From positions 1 through 64,000 of the forward strand of contig NZ_CANMSK010000010.1 in the NCBI RefSeq assembly GCF_947500655.1: 64,000 bases of DNA, given 5' to 3'. The translations under genes were made by a program, and so were the position numbers. This DNA is from an uncultured Psychrosphaera sp. GTDB taxonomy: Bacteria; Pseudomonadota; Gammaproteobacteria; Enterobacterales; Alteromonadaceae. Every line of letters starts with the position of its first letter. Position 1 is the stretch's first letter. The notes beneath the pieces are model-generated. The model saw only the letters and a program-made list of their open reading frames with translations. It ran no database searches and was not told the DNA's origin. Below, one piece after another: positions 42,583-51,357 of the stretch.

Positions 42583-42652
42583 AAAAAAAAACCCAACTCA
42601 AAGTTGGGTCAAAGGAATAACAATTACAACACTGAGCATCCTGCTCGGTTGA
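42583..42652 (-). ncRNA. Candidate Hfq-type small RNA, minus strand
   Basis: On the minus strand a perfect 8-bp stem (ACCCAACT / AGTTGGGT, 42591-42609) with a 3-base loop is followed by eight T, a textbook intrinsic terminator; yet no protein gene on this strand lies upstream for 1.2 kb. Just before it is a hairpin GAGCA-GGA-TGCTC (42634-42646), extended by CAAC/GTTG, then an unpaired U-rich linker. An extended -10 (TGG-ATAAT, within 42658-42665) lies 6-7 bases before the hairpin. The predicted RNA is about 70 nt: 5' hairpin, linker, terminator. No known family is recognised. Confidence 0.5.
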
Positions 42653-42758
42653 TATGTATTATCCAGTAATTAATAGTTTAAGCGATAGGGGTTCCCCCTA
42701 AATTAACTTTTACCAATTAAACCGAAATCAAATAATAAATATTTAATGGATGGCACTT

Positions 42759-43811
42759 ATGAAGTATTCAAAACTAGGTAGCAGTAATATTGATGTTTCT
42801 CGAGTATGTTTAGGCTCGATGACCTGGGGCTTACAAAATAACCAACAAGAAGCCAATCAACAAATAGACTTTGCTCTGGCAAAAGGCATTAACTTTATTG
42901 ATACTGCCGAGGTATACCCAGTACCGCCATCTGGTGAAAAATACGGTGACACAGAACGTCATATCGGTAATTGGATAAGCGCTAATAAGCAAAAGCGTAA
43001 CGATATTGTACTAGCGTCAAAAATAGCAGGGCCTGGATTACCTTATATCCGCGATGCTGGAAAGATCACGGGTGAAGCCGTGATCAAATCGGTTGACGCG
43101 TCACTTAAACGTCTACAAACAGATCACATAGATTTATACCAACTACATTGGCCAAATAGAACCTCTCCACACTTTGCAAAACATAGTCCAAATGATATTA
43201 ACTTTACTAATGTGGACCGTAAGCAAGAGTCAGCAGAAATGTTAGAGATTTTACAAGCGATTAAACTGTGTGTTGATGCTGGTAAAATTCTTCACTGTGG
43301 TCTCTCTGACGATACCACTTGGGGTATAAATGAATACTTAAAACTCAGCGATAAACATTCGTTACCTAAAATGGTGTCTATCCAAAATGAGTTTAATTTA
43401 TTGCACAATAAAGACTGGCCTTATTTAATTGAAAATTGTGTACATGAAGATATTGCATTTTTACCTTGGTCACCTCTTGCCGGTGGCATGTTATCTGGTA
43501 AGTATTTGAATGGGGCAAGACCTGAAGGCAGCCGCTGGACAATCTCACAAAGAAATGGCTTGTTTAGAAATACAGAACAAAGTGAATTAGCAATTAAAGA
43601 ATATGAAAAAATTGCTAAAAATGCTGGCATAACCACAGCCCAACTAGCTCTTAAGTGGTGTGATAATGTAGATGGCGTCACTTCCACCATAATAGGTGCG
43701 ACGAGTCTTGCACAGTTAGAAGAGAATATTAACGCTTTTGACTTAGAGTTATCGCCAGAGACTACTGATGCAGTGTCTAAGATATTAAAACTATACCCGG
43801 CACCGTTTTAG
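42759..43811 (+). CDS. tas: Aldo/keto reductase, Tas-like
   Basis: NADP(H)-dependent oxidoreductase with a TIM barrel, 350 aa. The catalytic Tyr lies in DTAEVYPVPPSGEKYG near residue 50, a word shared with E. coli Tas; catalytic Lys in VLASKIAG, and a cofactor-binding end IIGATSLAQLEENI. Physiological substrate unknown. MKYSKLGSSNIDVS matches the family N-terminus, and a GGATGG lies just before ATG 42759, so that start is preferred over ATG 42750. The gene stands alone. Confidence 0.88.
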   Translation: MKYSKLGSSNIDVSRVCLGSMTWGLQNNQQEANQQIDFALAKGINFIDTAEVYPVPPSGEKYGDTERHIGNWISANKQKRNDIVLASKIAGPGLPYIRDAGKITGEAVIKSVDASLKRLQTDHIDLYQLHWPNRTSPHFAKHSPNDINFTNVDRKQESAEMLEILQAIKLCVDAGKILHCGLSDDTTWGINEYLKLSDKHSLPKMVSIQNEFNLLHNKDWPYLIENCVHEDIAFLPWSPLAGGMLSGKYLNGARPEGSRWTISQRNGLFRNTEQSELAIKEYEKIAKNAGITTAQLALKWCDNVDGVTSTIIGATSLAQLEENINAFDLELSPETTDAVSKILKLYPAPF

Positions 43812-43930
43812 TCATATCGTGTAAATACATTAAGATGATATTTGGAGTGCTTTTGGTTAATTACGTGATTAATAACCATGTAATTAACAGAAAGCCTTTA
43901 AACTATTAACGCTAAATTTCGGATCCGCTA

Positions 43931-44311
43931 TTAACTCACATTTTCCAATGATAATTTTTCAAACCATCTACGTGCGTCAGTTTCGTTGTCAAAGTATTCT
44001 ATAAGTTGTATATCAGAGGTTCGAACTCTAGACTCACTGATATGTTTAAATAATGGAGAGGTACATATAATTGCTTTGGCTTTTAAATTCTGACTATCTA
44101 ACCAAAGGTTGAATTGGCGGCCTTGTTCAAAACCATCTGGAGTACCACCTTCTACTGTTGATAAGTCAACCAAAATATAAAACGGTTGGTTATTCAATTC
44201 TTCAATTATGGCTCTGAGCTTTTTCGTTATCGTTCTAGTAATATCGAGATTAAATGAACCAAACATAGAAAGTTTAATTACTGCATCTTTTACTTCAATA
44301 TCATATTTCAT
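43931..44311 (-). CDS. SpoIIAA/STAS-like small protein
   Basis: A 126-aa soluble protein with the alternating beta-alpha pattern of STAS/SpoIIAA-like proteins: DAVIKLSMFGSFNLDITRTI, then FYILVDLSTVEGGTPDGF, then KAKAIICTSPL and a final helix DNETDARRWFEKL typical of SpoIIAA-like family members. Function unknown; such proteins have been linked to membrane or c-di-GMP signalling in some bacteria. Co-oriented with the small PspC-domain gene 74 bases upstream. Confidence 0.65.
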   Translation of the reverse strand: MKYDIEVKDAVIKLSMFGSFNLDITRTITKKLRAIIEELNNQPFYILVDLSTVEGGTPDGFEQGRQFNLWLDSQNLKAKAIICTSPLFKHISESRVRTSDIQLIEYFDNETDARRWFEKLSLENVS

Positions 44312-44385
44312 ATTGTTAATTTACTTCTTACTTCAGCCTATCTTTTTTATTTTCTCAATTAAAGGGATTATTCTGCTCCAGTAAA

Positions 44386-44625
44386 TTACTTTTTAGTTCT
44401 AAATTCACTATCAACTTGATACTTAACTTTAGATTTAGGCATAAAAAAGGCAATTAATACATATAAAAGAAAATTCATTATTAAACTACCGGTAACAAGA
44501 TAAAAACTGACAAAGGTTAGCAATCTTATTACCCATACGTTAGTAGCAAAATAATTGGCAATACCATCACAAAACCCTAATAAAATTGGGTTGTGACCAA
44601 TTGAAAATCGTTTTTTTCTTTCCAC
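44386..44625 (-). CDS. Stand-alone PspC-domain membrane protein
   Basis: A 79-aa protein that is almost only a PspC domain: HNPILLGFCDGIANYFATNVWVIRLLTF then one or two hydrophobic helices (VSFYLVTGSLIMNFLLYVLIAFFM) and a short basic tail. It lacks the cytoplasmic tail of the pspC at 21948-22388. The start is GTG with AAGGAGAG 5 bases upstream. Its relation to the phage-shock response is unproven; PspB and PspA partners are not adjacent. Confidence 0.8.
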   Translation of the reverse strand: MERKKRFSIGHNPILLGFCDGIANYFATNVWVIRLLTFVSFYLVTGSLIMNFLLYVLIAFFMPKSKVKYQVDSEFRTKK

Positions 44626-44837
44626 TTAACTCTCCTTGTTAAAACTTCATTAGTGCCATACATAGGCAACAAGTGTTAGGTTTATTATATAATTTACATA
44701 AATAACCTTTTACCACTGAGTTAGTATTGACGCTATCTTCCACAATAACAACATTTAAATACTTACTTTAGATAACATAACCGATGTTCAGAAAATGTTC
44801 ACCTATATTTTTTTACTTTTAACTCAATTTAAATTAA

Positions 44838-45185
44838 TTAATTCGCTGTCGTTAACACTTTGGAATCAAAATGAATACCGTTCCAACCTGTTTTTATAAA
44901 GTTTCGGATATTCCCATGATCACTTCCGTCTATATTAAGCAGTACATCGGTACGGTAATAATCACCAAAACATGCCAATGTTTGCGACTCATTTAATTTA
45001 TGCAGTTGAGCAAAAGAAAATATTTTACAGGAACCTTCATTTGTCCCAGCTAGATTATTTACATCACCATTTTTAAAGTTAGCTGGTGTGTAATTGTAAT
45101 TAGTATCAATTACTTGCATAACGTCATTAAAATCGATGGTGCTTGGTTCAGTATTTAATTTATCAAGTAATTGATCTAAATTCAT
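44838..45185 (-). CDS. HopJ-type effector family protein
   Basis: A 115-aa protein resembling the HopJ family (Pfam HopJ), named from a Pseudomonas syringae type III effector but widespread in free-living gammaproteobacteria. Visible family words are FNDVMQVIDTNYNYTPANF, CKIFSFAQLHKL and CFGDYYR. No signal peptide or membrane segment. No type III secretion genes are in the window, so an effector role is doubtful. It starts 8 bases after the DsbA-family gene and is the last gene of a tight three-gene run. Confidence 0.8.
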   Translation of the reverse strand: MNLDQLLDKLNTEPSTIDFNDVMQVIDTNYNYTPANFKNGDVNNLAGTNEGSCKIFSFAQLHKLNESQTLACFGDYYRTDVLLNIDGSDHGNIRNFIKTGWNGIHFDSKVLTTAN

Positions 45186-45193
45186 AAGTTACT

Positions 45194-45859
45194 CTATTCT
45201 TGATCGGCTTGTTCTAAAGACGTGATTTGTTTTAGAATCGATGTGTAGTTCTCTGTTCCTTGTGCACCAGTCACTAAATGTTTTTGGTTAAATATCATAG
45301 CTGGTACGCCTGAAATACCTTGAGATGTCCAAAACTGCGCAATTTTATTCACTTCATCAGATACTGGTTCTGATTTTATAATTTGCATAGCTTCATCTTT
45401 ATCTAAACCAACTGACTCAACAACATTCAGTAATTTCTCAGTGTCGCTTACATTAACGCCATCCGTGAAATAAGCAGAAAACAATGCAAGTTTAAGCTGG
45501 TGTTGCACACCTTTTTGTTCAGCCCAATGTAATAATTTATGAGCGTTAAACGTATTATAAATACGAGAGTCATCAGTGAAGTTAATGTCAAAACCTAGCG
45601 GCTTAGCTATGTCGACGATACGTTCTCTGGTGCTAACACTTTCTTCTACGCTAACACCGTATTTTTCAATAACGTGTTCTCTAAGTTCTTGCCCTTCAGG
45701 GCCCATCTGCGGGTTTAACTGAAACGGCTGCCAATGAATGTCAGCCTCTAACCCCGAGTCCGCTAGAGCTTGTTCTAACTGTTTAAAACCTATAATACAC
45801 CAAGGGCAAACAACATCAGAGACAATATCAATGCGCAATTGTGGTTGAGAGTTAGTCAT
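45194..45859 (-). CDS. DsbA-family oxidoreductase (FrnE-like)
   Basis: Thioredoxin-fold protein, 221 aa, with active-site CPWC (VVCPWCIIGFKQLE, near residue 18) and the inserted helical domain of the FrnE/2-hydroxychromene isomerase-like DsbA subfamily, ending GVSGVPAMIF-type (ISGVPAMIFNQKHLVTGAQ) with cis-Pro. No signal peptide, so it is cytoplasmic and likely a disulfide or polyketide-type isomerase relative. Substrate unknown. It starts 1 base after the M14 gene stop. Confidence 0.9.
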   Translation of the reverse strand: MTNSQPQLRIDIVSDVVCPWCIIGFKQLEQALADSGLEADIHWQPFQLNPQMGPEGQELREHVIEKYGVSVEESVSTRERIVDIAKPLGFDINFTDDSRIYNTFNAHKLLHWAEQKGVQHQLKLALFSAYFTDGVNVSDTEKLLNVVESVGLDKDEAMQIIKSEPVSDEVNKIAQFWTSQGISGVPAMIFNQKHLVTGAQGTENYTSILKQITSLEQADQE

Positions 45860-45860
45860 A

Positions 45861-46793
45861 TTACTTTTTCCCTACTAAATAGTTTAATCCGCCAGTCACC
45901 GCAGCAACTTGAGCAATAATGCAATTTTCAGCATCCGACTTAGGACTGTCCGGGTATACTTCTGTGGTTGATACATATTCAGCGTCAGTAAAACCAGCGC
46001 ACAAGCCTAGCTCTTTGGTTGGATAATTAATAACACCGAATTGAGCTAAGTCTGAACCAATCAGCTTGTTACTCTCATCCGCTGGTGCAATGTGTGTCAC
46101 CTTAGAAACCGAATCGATAATAGCTTTTTGAAACTCTGGCTGAGGTTTTAATGAATCACCTACGCCGTAAAACCCATCTGGAATATTCCAAGATTTCTGT
46201 GGGATGGCATCTCTTGCGGCTAAAGCCGGTCTAAACTCAGAGTTGTCTGTATCTGTGGTTTCATGTAAATCAATGTGGGCTAATAACTCTATATTCAAGC
46301 CTAATACGTAGTCCATTATATTTTTTGATTCTTCAGCTGGGCCATCTTTATAAAACGAACGATTTGGATCAACCGCATTTGGATTCCAACGATTAATCGT
46401 TTCATACCCCCAAGGGCTAATGCATGGTGCTACTATAAAGTTAAAATGATCTGAGTATTTTACTAATTCCGTTTCTACAAAACGTAATGCGCCAAACACT
46501 CCACTGGTTTCGTAACCATGCACGCCACCGGTTACTAAAATCGTTGGTTTATCTTGTTGCCACTGTTTCGATCTGAATAACCACAACTCATAAGCCTCAC
46601 TATCGTAAGACAATGCACCATAACGTTTCAGGTCAAGTAACTCAGATAAAGACTGATGGATGGATTTTATTTTAGAAACGACTTGGGATTGATATGAACG
46701 CTTTACGGTTTGGGCTTGAAACCAAGCTGACTTTTCTGCATTACCCCAAGGCTGGCCTGGAGTTCCAATTTTATAACTTTGTTCAGTCGTCAT
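45861..46793 (-). CDS. M14-family zinc metallopeptidase
   Basis: A 310-aa cytoplasmic protein. The zinc-binding motif HGYETSG (in TGGVHGYETSGVF near residue 95) and the downstream ligand in LLAHIDLHETTD (near 175) are those of M14 carboxypeptidase/deacylase proteins; NPNAVDPNRSF is the substrate loop. Related to uncharacterised M14 proteins of the peptidase/succinylglutamate desuccinylase-like type. First gene of the three-gene run with the DsbA-family and HopJ genes (gaps 1 and 8 bases). Confidence 0.8.
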   Translation of the reverse strand: MTTEQSYKIGTPGQPWGNAEKSAWFQAQTVKRSYQSQVVSKIKSIHQSLSELLDLKRYGALSYDSEAYELWLFRSKQWQQDKPTILVTGGVHGYETSGVFGALRFVETELVKYSDHFNFIVAPCISPWGYETINRWNPNAVDPNRSFYKDGPAEESKNIMDYVLGLNIELLAHIDLHETTDTDNSEFRPALAARDAIPQKSWNIPDGFYGVGDSLKPQPEFQKAIIDSVSKVTHIAPADESNKLIGSDLAQFGVINYPTKELGLCAGFTDAEYVSTTEVYPDSPKSDAENCIIAQVAAVTGGLNYLVGKK

Positions 46794-46876
46794 TAATGCC
46801 TCAGATATTCAAATGATAGGTGAATTGATAATTACAGATAGCAATTAGATTACGCATTGTAACAAAATGCAGGCAC

Positions 46877-46903
46877 AAAAAAAGCCCGGTAAACCGAGCT
46901 TCT
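46877..46903 (-). terminator. Terminator of the cold-shock gene
   Basis: On the minus strand AGCTCGGT pairs with ACCGGGCT around a TTA loop and is followed by seven T. It lies 26 bases after the stop codon. Confidence 0.85.
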
Positions 46904-46928
46904 TATTATTTAATTAGTTGAGAACTAA

Positions 46929-47141
46929 TTAATCAAGTACTACTACATTAGCAGCTTGAGGACCTTTTTGTCCGTCTTCAACTTCAAATTCAACACGTTG
47001 GCCGTCTTTTAAAGTTTTGAAACCTTCAGAAGCGATTGAACGGAAATGAACGAATACGTCTTTACCGCCTTCGTCTTGAGTTAAAAATCCGAAACCTTTC
47101 TCTTCGTTAAACCATTTAACAACGCCAGTAGTTTTTGACAT
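46929..47141 (-). CDS. Cold-shock family protein (CspA type)
   Basis: A 70-aa single cold-shock domain with RNP1 KGFGFL and RNP2 VFVHF, and a start typical of CspA/CspC/CspE proteins ([16 protein letters not shown]). It binds single-stranded nucleic acids and acts as an RNA chaperone. Which isoform it is cannot be told. The region upstream to 47462 is long and may give an extended 5' UTR, as for cold-inducible csp mRNAs, but I could not identify a cold-box. Confidence 0.93.
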   Translation of the reverse strand: MSKTTGVVKWFNEEKGFGFLTQDEGGKDVFVHFRSIASEGFKTLKDGQRVEFEVEDGQKGPQAANVVVLD

Positions 47142-47462
47142 GTTTGTAACCTTATAATATAAATTTTAATTACGATGAGTATTCACCGATTGAGCCTTTT
47201 AGATTTTACTTAATTGATTAGAGCTTATGATGAAATCTACAATCAAATAACAACGCACTGATTAAAATTTATATAACATAAAGCGGGTAACAAAATAATA
47301 TAGCCTCTATAAGGCAAATGCATCATAGCATAACTTTCATCAACCACAAGCGCTTATTTTTTAACCAACCACATTTGCTGTAAATTTTATTTACAGCACG
47401 CGCCGCAAACACGCTATTATAGACGTAATTAATAATCATGATAAAAGATTAAGATATAAAAT
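47142..47462. other. Divergent intergenic region, csp leader and YwbE promoter
   Basis: No gene is seen in about 320 bases between the cold-shock gene and the YwbE gene. TTTATTTACAGC followed by CTATTATAGA (around 47385-47420) may be the promoter of the plus-strand gene. The csp side is AT-rich with no recognised element. Confidence 0.45.
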
Positions 47463-47657
47463 ATGAGTGGAAATAACAGAGCAAATATACAAATTGGTTT
47501 AGAAGTTAACATTGTGCAAAAACAAGATCAACGCTCAGGTGAGTTAACAAAAGGGGTTGTAGATAAAATATTGACCAACAGCCCTAATCACCCACATGGA
47601 ATTAAAGTGCGATTAGATAGCGGTGAAGTTGGTCGTGTAAAAGAGATCTTAAGCTAA
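47463..47657 (+). CDS. ywbE: YwbE family protein (DUF2196)
   Basis: A 64-aa protein matching the YwbE family: QIGLEVNIVQKQDQRSGELT, then GVVDKILTNSPNHPHGIKVRL and GEVGRVKEI. A conserved small protein of unknown function, found in many bacteria. It stands alone between two minus-strand genes. Confidence 0.88.
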   Translation: MSGNNRANIQIGLEVNIVQKQDQRSGELTKGVVDKILTNSPNHPHGIKVRLDSGEVGRVKEILS

Positions 47658-47661
47658 AATA

Positions 47662-48399
47662 TTAGCTTAAGTTGCGATGAAAAAATTCAACTACCATACC
47701 GTATACTCGTAGTGCTAATGCGGGATCATATCTATCGCCTTCATCACGCATAAATGCATGTTGGGCGTTAAATTCATGCCATGTAAATGAGTTTCCACTG
47801 GCAATCAAGTTCAAATGTATTTTCATACGCCCTTCATCTGGTACATGAGGGTCTTGTTTACCCCAGATCATTTGTAGTTCAGCTTTTATGTCTTTAGTTC
47901 GGGTAAAACTGTCATTACCTTTTTCACAAGGTAAGGTATCAGAATGGATATCTGTTGCATACAAACAACTTGCGGCTAATATGTTTTCATTTAACGCTGC
48001 ACGATAAGCCAAATGGCCACCAATACAAACACCCATAGCTCCCATTCTACCGCTGCAATAAGACTGAGTTGCTACAAAGTCGACTAACGCTTGTGTGTCA
48101 CTGTCATGATGTTCTAACGGTTTCGTCCATTTATCAGCATTGCCTTTGTCTTTACCTGCGTCGTCATAACCTAATACAGTGCCGATTGGATTAAGCTCAT
48201 GAAACACTTCTGGTACTAACACCACAAAACCATGACCTGCCATTATTGCCGCACTTCTTTGTATTGGTGCGGTTAATTGAAATATTTCTGAGTAAAATAT
48301 AATCGCAGGATAGGTGCCCTGTTCTTCTGGTTTATACACCTTAGTGCGCATTAAACCAGTTGGCGTTGGAATATCATGAAGCTGACTTGTGATGATCAT
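47662..48399 (-). CDS. Dienelactone hydrolase family protein
   Basis: An alpha/beta hydrolase of 245 aa from ATG 48399. The nucleophile Cys lies in MGAMGVCIGGHLAYRAA near residue 118, the Asp in WGKQDPHVP, the His in NAQHAFMRDEGDRYDP, together the Cys-Asp-His triad of dienelactone hydrolases. The pathway is unknown; many family members act on diverse esters. The frame extends to a GTG at 48450, but the residues before MIITSQLHD do not resemble the family. Confidence 0.88.
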   Translation of the reverse strand: MIITSQLHDIPTPTGLMRTKVYKPEEQGTYPAIIFYSEIFQLTAPIQRSAAIMAGHGFVVLVPEVFHELNPIGTVLGYDDAGKDKGNADKWTKPLEHHDSDTQALVDFVATQSYCSGRMGAMGVCIGGHLAYRAALNENILAASCLYATDIHSDTLPCEKGNDSFTRTKDIKAELQMIWGKQDPHVPDEGRMKIHLNLIASGNSFTWHEFNAQHAFMRDEGDRYDPALALRVYGMVVEFFHRNLS

Positions 48400-48546
48400 A
48401 TTGTTTTCTTTATTTTGAGGTGAACCTTTATGCTTGAGATAATAAAACACTCTGCATTAATAAACCATGTCTTAAACTTAACACTTGATACTGTTAAACT
48501 AAATTCATCATCACCTATTTGTTAAAAACTATTTAAGAGACTAACT

Positions 48547-49323
48547 ATGAAAAAACTTTTAATTGCTTCCGCTTTATTAGTAGCGTGTTCGGTACAGCAA
48601 GTTCACGCTTGGGGCCAAACAGGTCACAGGATCACAGGCGCAATTGCTCAAATGTATTTAACTGCAGATGCAATGGCTGCAATTAAACTGTTATTACCAA
48701 ATGAAAGTTTGGCTGAAGCCTCTACCTACCCAGATGAAATGCGTTCAAACCCTGACGCTTTCTGGCAAAAAGAAGCCGGAGCTTATCACTACGTAACGGT
48801 ACCAGAAGGCAAGCATTACCATGAAGTTGACGCGCCAGACAAAGGCGATGCTTATACAGCGCTTGAGAAATTTTCAAAAATAGTTAAAGACAAAAGTGCC
48901 CCATTAAAAGAACGCCAAAAAGCGTTACGCTTTATTGTTCATATCATAGGTGATTTACACCAACCTCTGCATGCTGGTAACGGTACAGATAAAGGCGGTA
49001 ACGATGTGAAGTTAGAGTTCTTCTGGGAAAAGTCTAACTTACATAGAGTGTGGGACTCAGGTTTAATCGACCAGCGTCAGCTTTCTTATAGTGAGTGGAC
49101 ACTATGGTTAAGTGAGAAAATTTCACCAGAGCAGGCTAAAGCTTGGACGACGACTGATCCATTAATTTATATTGAAGAAAGCGCTAAAATCCGTGATGGC
49201 ATTTACCCAGAGGAAGAACGTGTAAGTTGGGATTATTTATACCAAAATATGCCTACGGTAAAACAACAGTTACAAAAAGGCGGTGTAAGAATCGCAGCCT
49301 ATTTAAATGATTTATTTAAATAG
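48547..49323 (+). CDS. S1/P1-type nuclease
   Basis: Exported zinc nuclease, 258 aa. The signal peptide (LLIASALLVACSVQQVHA) is followed directly by WGQTGHRITGAIA: Trp at the mature N-terminus and the His are zinc ligands. Others are visible in YPDEM, AYHYVTVP, HIIGDLHQPLHAG (around residue 136-148) and GGNDVKLEF...LHRVWDSGLID. It degrades single-stranded DNA/RNA in the periplasm or outside the cell, and so may serve phosphate or nucleotide scavenging. Transcribed alone, with a terminator following. Confidence 0.93.
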   Translation: MKKLLIASALLVACSVQQVHAWGQTGHRITGAIAQMYLTADAMAAIKLLLPNESLAEASTYPDEMRSNPDAFWQKEAGAYHYVTVPEGKHYHEVDAPDKGDAYTALEKFSKIVKDKSAPLKERQKALRFIVHIIGDLHQPLHAGNGTDKGGNDVKLEFFWEKSNLHRVWDSGLIDQRQLSYSEWTLWLSEKISPEQAKAWTTTDPLIYIEESAKIRDGIYPEEERVSWDYLYQNMPTVKQQLQKGGVRIAAYLNDLFK

Positions 49324-49375
49324 TATGACTATGTCACTCTAAATAACTAATTTAGTTTTAGAACTGAATACTAAT

Positions 49376-49410
49376 AAAAAAGGAAGCCGCTTACGAGCTT
49401 CCTTTTTTAT
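49376..49410 (+). terminator. Bidirectional terminator between nuclease gene and dgkA
   Basis: AAAAAGGAAGC pairs with GCTTCCTTTTT around an 8-base loop. Both flanks are A/T runs, so it can serve the nuclease gene and the converging dgkA. Confidence 0.88.
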
Positions 49411-49436
49411 TAGCCGTGTAACAATTAGATTAACAA

Positions 49437-49811
49437 TCAAAGTAAAACTGCAATCCAAACTAATATCGCTATAAATAAACTTAGTCCCACAGCCGCAGAT
49501 GCCAAGTCTTTTGCCAAACCAGATAATGGGTGAATATCTAGCCCTACTCTATCAACTACAGCCTCTATTGCGGTATTCAGTATTTCAGTAAATATCACAA
49601 ATAAAATAGCTATAATTAAAATAATTTGTTCGCTAACACTTATGTTGAAAGCAAAACTTAGTGGAATAGCCATCACCAATAAAACAATCTCTTGACGAAA
49701 TGCAGCTTCATTTTTCAATAACCAGTTAAGTGCTCGTGCTGTATTTTTAGCGGCACTAATAATTCTTTTTAAACCTTTTGGCTTATCATTTACGTCAAAC
49801 ATGTTATTCAT
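49437..49811 (-). CDS. dgkA: Diacylglycerol kinase DgkA
   Basis: Small trimeric inner-membrane kinase that recycles diacylglycerol to phosphatidate. The 124-aa protein has three helices and the signature ILNTAIEAVVDRVG near residue 70, with the N-terminal Arg/Glu-containing ALNWLLKNEAAFRQE. ATG 49811 is used; ATG 49802 is possible. It follows the DEAD-box helicase gene by 32 bases on the same strand. Confidence 0.94.
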   Translation of the reverse strand: MNNMFDVNDKPKGLKRIISAAKNTARALNWLLKNEAAFRQEIVLLVMAIPLSFAFNISVSEQIILIIAILFVIFTEILNTAIEAVVDRVGLDIHPLSGLAKDLASAAVGLSLFIAILVWIAVLL

Positions 49812-49843
49812 TAATTATAATATCCAATGATTATTTAAATATA

Positions 49844-51106
49844 TTATCTTTTAGCTTGAGAACGATTCCCCGTCCTTTTGCCGTTTGCTCTTTGCCCTGC
49901 TCTTTTTTTCTGAGCGCCTTTGGTATTCTTTCTATTGTTCACTGGCTTTTTGGTTAAGTCAGGTTCATAACCTGGTAACCATTGTTGTAATAAACGCGTA
50001 TCTAAAATCGCTTCAACTTCATCTAATAAGTATTCCTCGCCAACACTTAATAGAGAAATCGCTAATCCTTGTTTACCCGCACGGCCAGTTCTGCCGATTC
50101 TATGGATATAATCCTCAGCTATATATGGCAGTTGATAATTGATCACATAGTTTAAGTCTTGTATATCAAGACCACGGGCCGCAACATCTGTAGCCACTAA
50201 CGCTCTTATCTCACCGTTTTTAAACTGCTCTAATGCTCTTTCTCTTGCACCTTGAGACTTATCGCCATGAATCGATTCGGTTTTTACGCCGTCTTTCTTC
50301 ATTTCTTTTGCCAGTTCATCGGCATCTTGTTTAGTGCGCGTGAATATTAATACTTGATGCCAGTTTTTTGAACCAATTAAATGGGATATTAACTCACGCT
50401 TTCTGTCGGCATCAATATTATAAACCACTTGTTCAACGGTCGCTGCTGCAGTATTACGCTGATCCGCTTCAATTAATATCGCATCATTTAACAAACGTTT
50501 ACTTAAGGTAAATATCGACTCGTCAAATGTGGCAGAAAATAATAAAGTTTGTCTTGGGCTTGGCAATTTTTTCATTATGCGGCTAATTTCGTCTTTAAAA
50601 CCCATATCCAACATACGATCGGCTTCATCAAAAACTACATATTCAATATGATCTAAGCTTATATTTTCGTTATATAAGTGGTCTAACAAACGCCCTGGCG
50701 TAGCAATAACAATATCAACACCTTGTTTTAACTCATCAACTTGGTTCTTAATACTCACGCCGCCATAAACTAATGCGCTTTTGATATTGGTATTTTGAGA
50801 GTAAGTGTTAAAACTTTTATGTACTTGCTGCGCTAATTCGCGTGTCGGCGTTAAAATTAACGCTTTAACTCGTTTATCTGTTTGTACTTGATACGTGTCA
50901 TTTTCTTGTGAATTAATTAATTCATGTAGAATTGGCAAAGCAAAAGCAGCGGTTTTTCCAGTGCCTGTTTGCGCCCCAGCCATTACATCTTGACCCTTTA
51001 ATATATGTGGTATGGCGGCAGATTGAATTTCTGTTGGGGTGTCATAACCTGCGTTATTCAACGCTTCTAATAAAAGGGTATGTAAACCTAAAGAGTCAAA
51101 TGACAT
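49844..51106 (-). CDS. rhlE: DEAD-box RNA helicase, RhlE-like
   Basis: ATP-dependent RNA helicase of 420 aa. Q-motif (GYDTPTEIQSAAIP), Walker A AQTGTGKT near residue 48, DEAD box (VFDEADRMLDMGF) near 155, SAT motif (LFSATF), and helicase C motifs (IHRIGRTGRAG). It ends with a Lys/Arg/Gly-rich tail. The first residues MSFDSLGLHTLLLEAL resemble RhlE. Likely acts in ribosome assembly or RNA decay; separate from the paralog at 54223-55503. Confidence 0.9.
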   Translation of the reverse strand: MSFDSLGLHTLLLEALNNAGYDTPTEIQSAAIPHILKGQDVMAGAQTGTGKTAAFALPILHELINSQENDTYQVQTDKRVKALILTPTRELAQQVHKSFNTYSQNTNIKSALVYGGVSIKNQVDELKQGVDIVIATPGRLLDHLYNENISLDHIEYVVFDEADRMLDMGFKDEISRIMKKLPSPRQTLLFSATFDESIFTLSKRLLNDAILIEADQRNTAAATVEQVVYNIDADRKRELISHLIGSKNWHQVLIFTRTKQDADELAKEMKKDGVKTESIHGDKSQGARERALEQFKNGEIRALVATDVAARGLDIQDLNYVINYQLPYIAEDYIHRIGRTGRAGKQGLAISLLSVGEEYLLDEVEAILDTRLLQQWLPGYEPDLTKKPVNNRKNTKGAQKKRAGQRANGKRTGNRSQAKR

Positions 51107-51357
51107 AGTGTGTAACGCTCATAATCTTAACAAAAAAAGATTTTAACAAATAAACGATGTGTTTTTCTGGTTAATTTATTTAATCAATAATAGCCATTGC
51201 AACTTGTTCATTTCGGGCTAATATAAGATTGTAAGCTTTAAAGCGTGTTTATATTTTTTATTAGACGAAAGTATTTATTGAACGAAAGTACAAGCTTTGA
51301 GTCATAGATTAAGCACGCCCTATTTTTCACAGTTACATTTTGTTATTAAGGTTGTTT

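Noticed and set aside
44838..45185. Type III secretion effector system suggested by the HopJ name
   Set aside because: No secretion, chaperone or needle genes occur in the window, and HopJ homologs are common in free-living bacteria.
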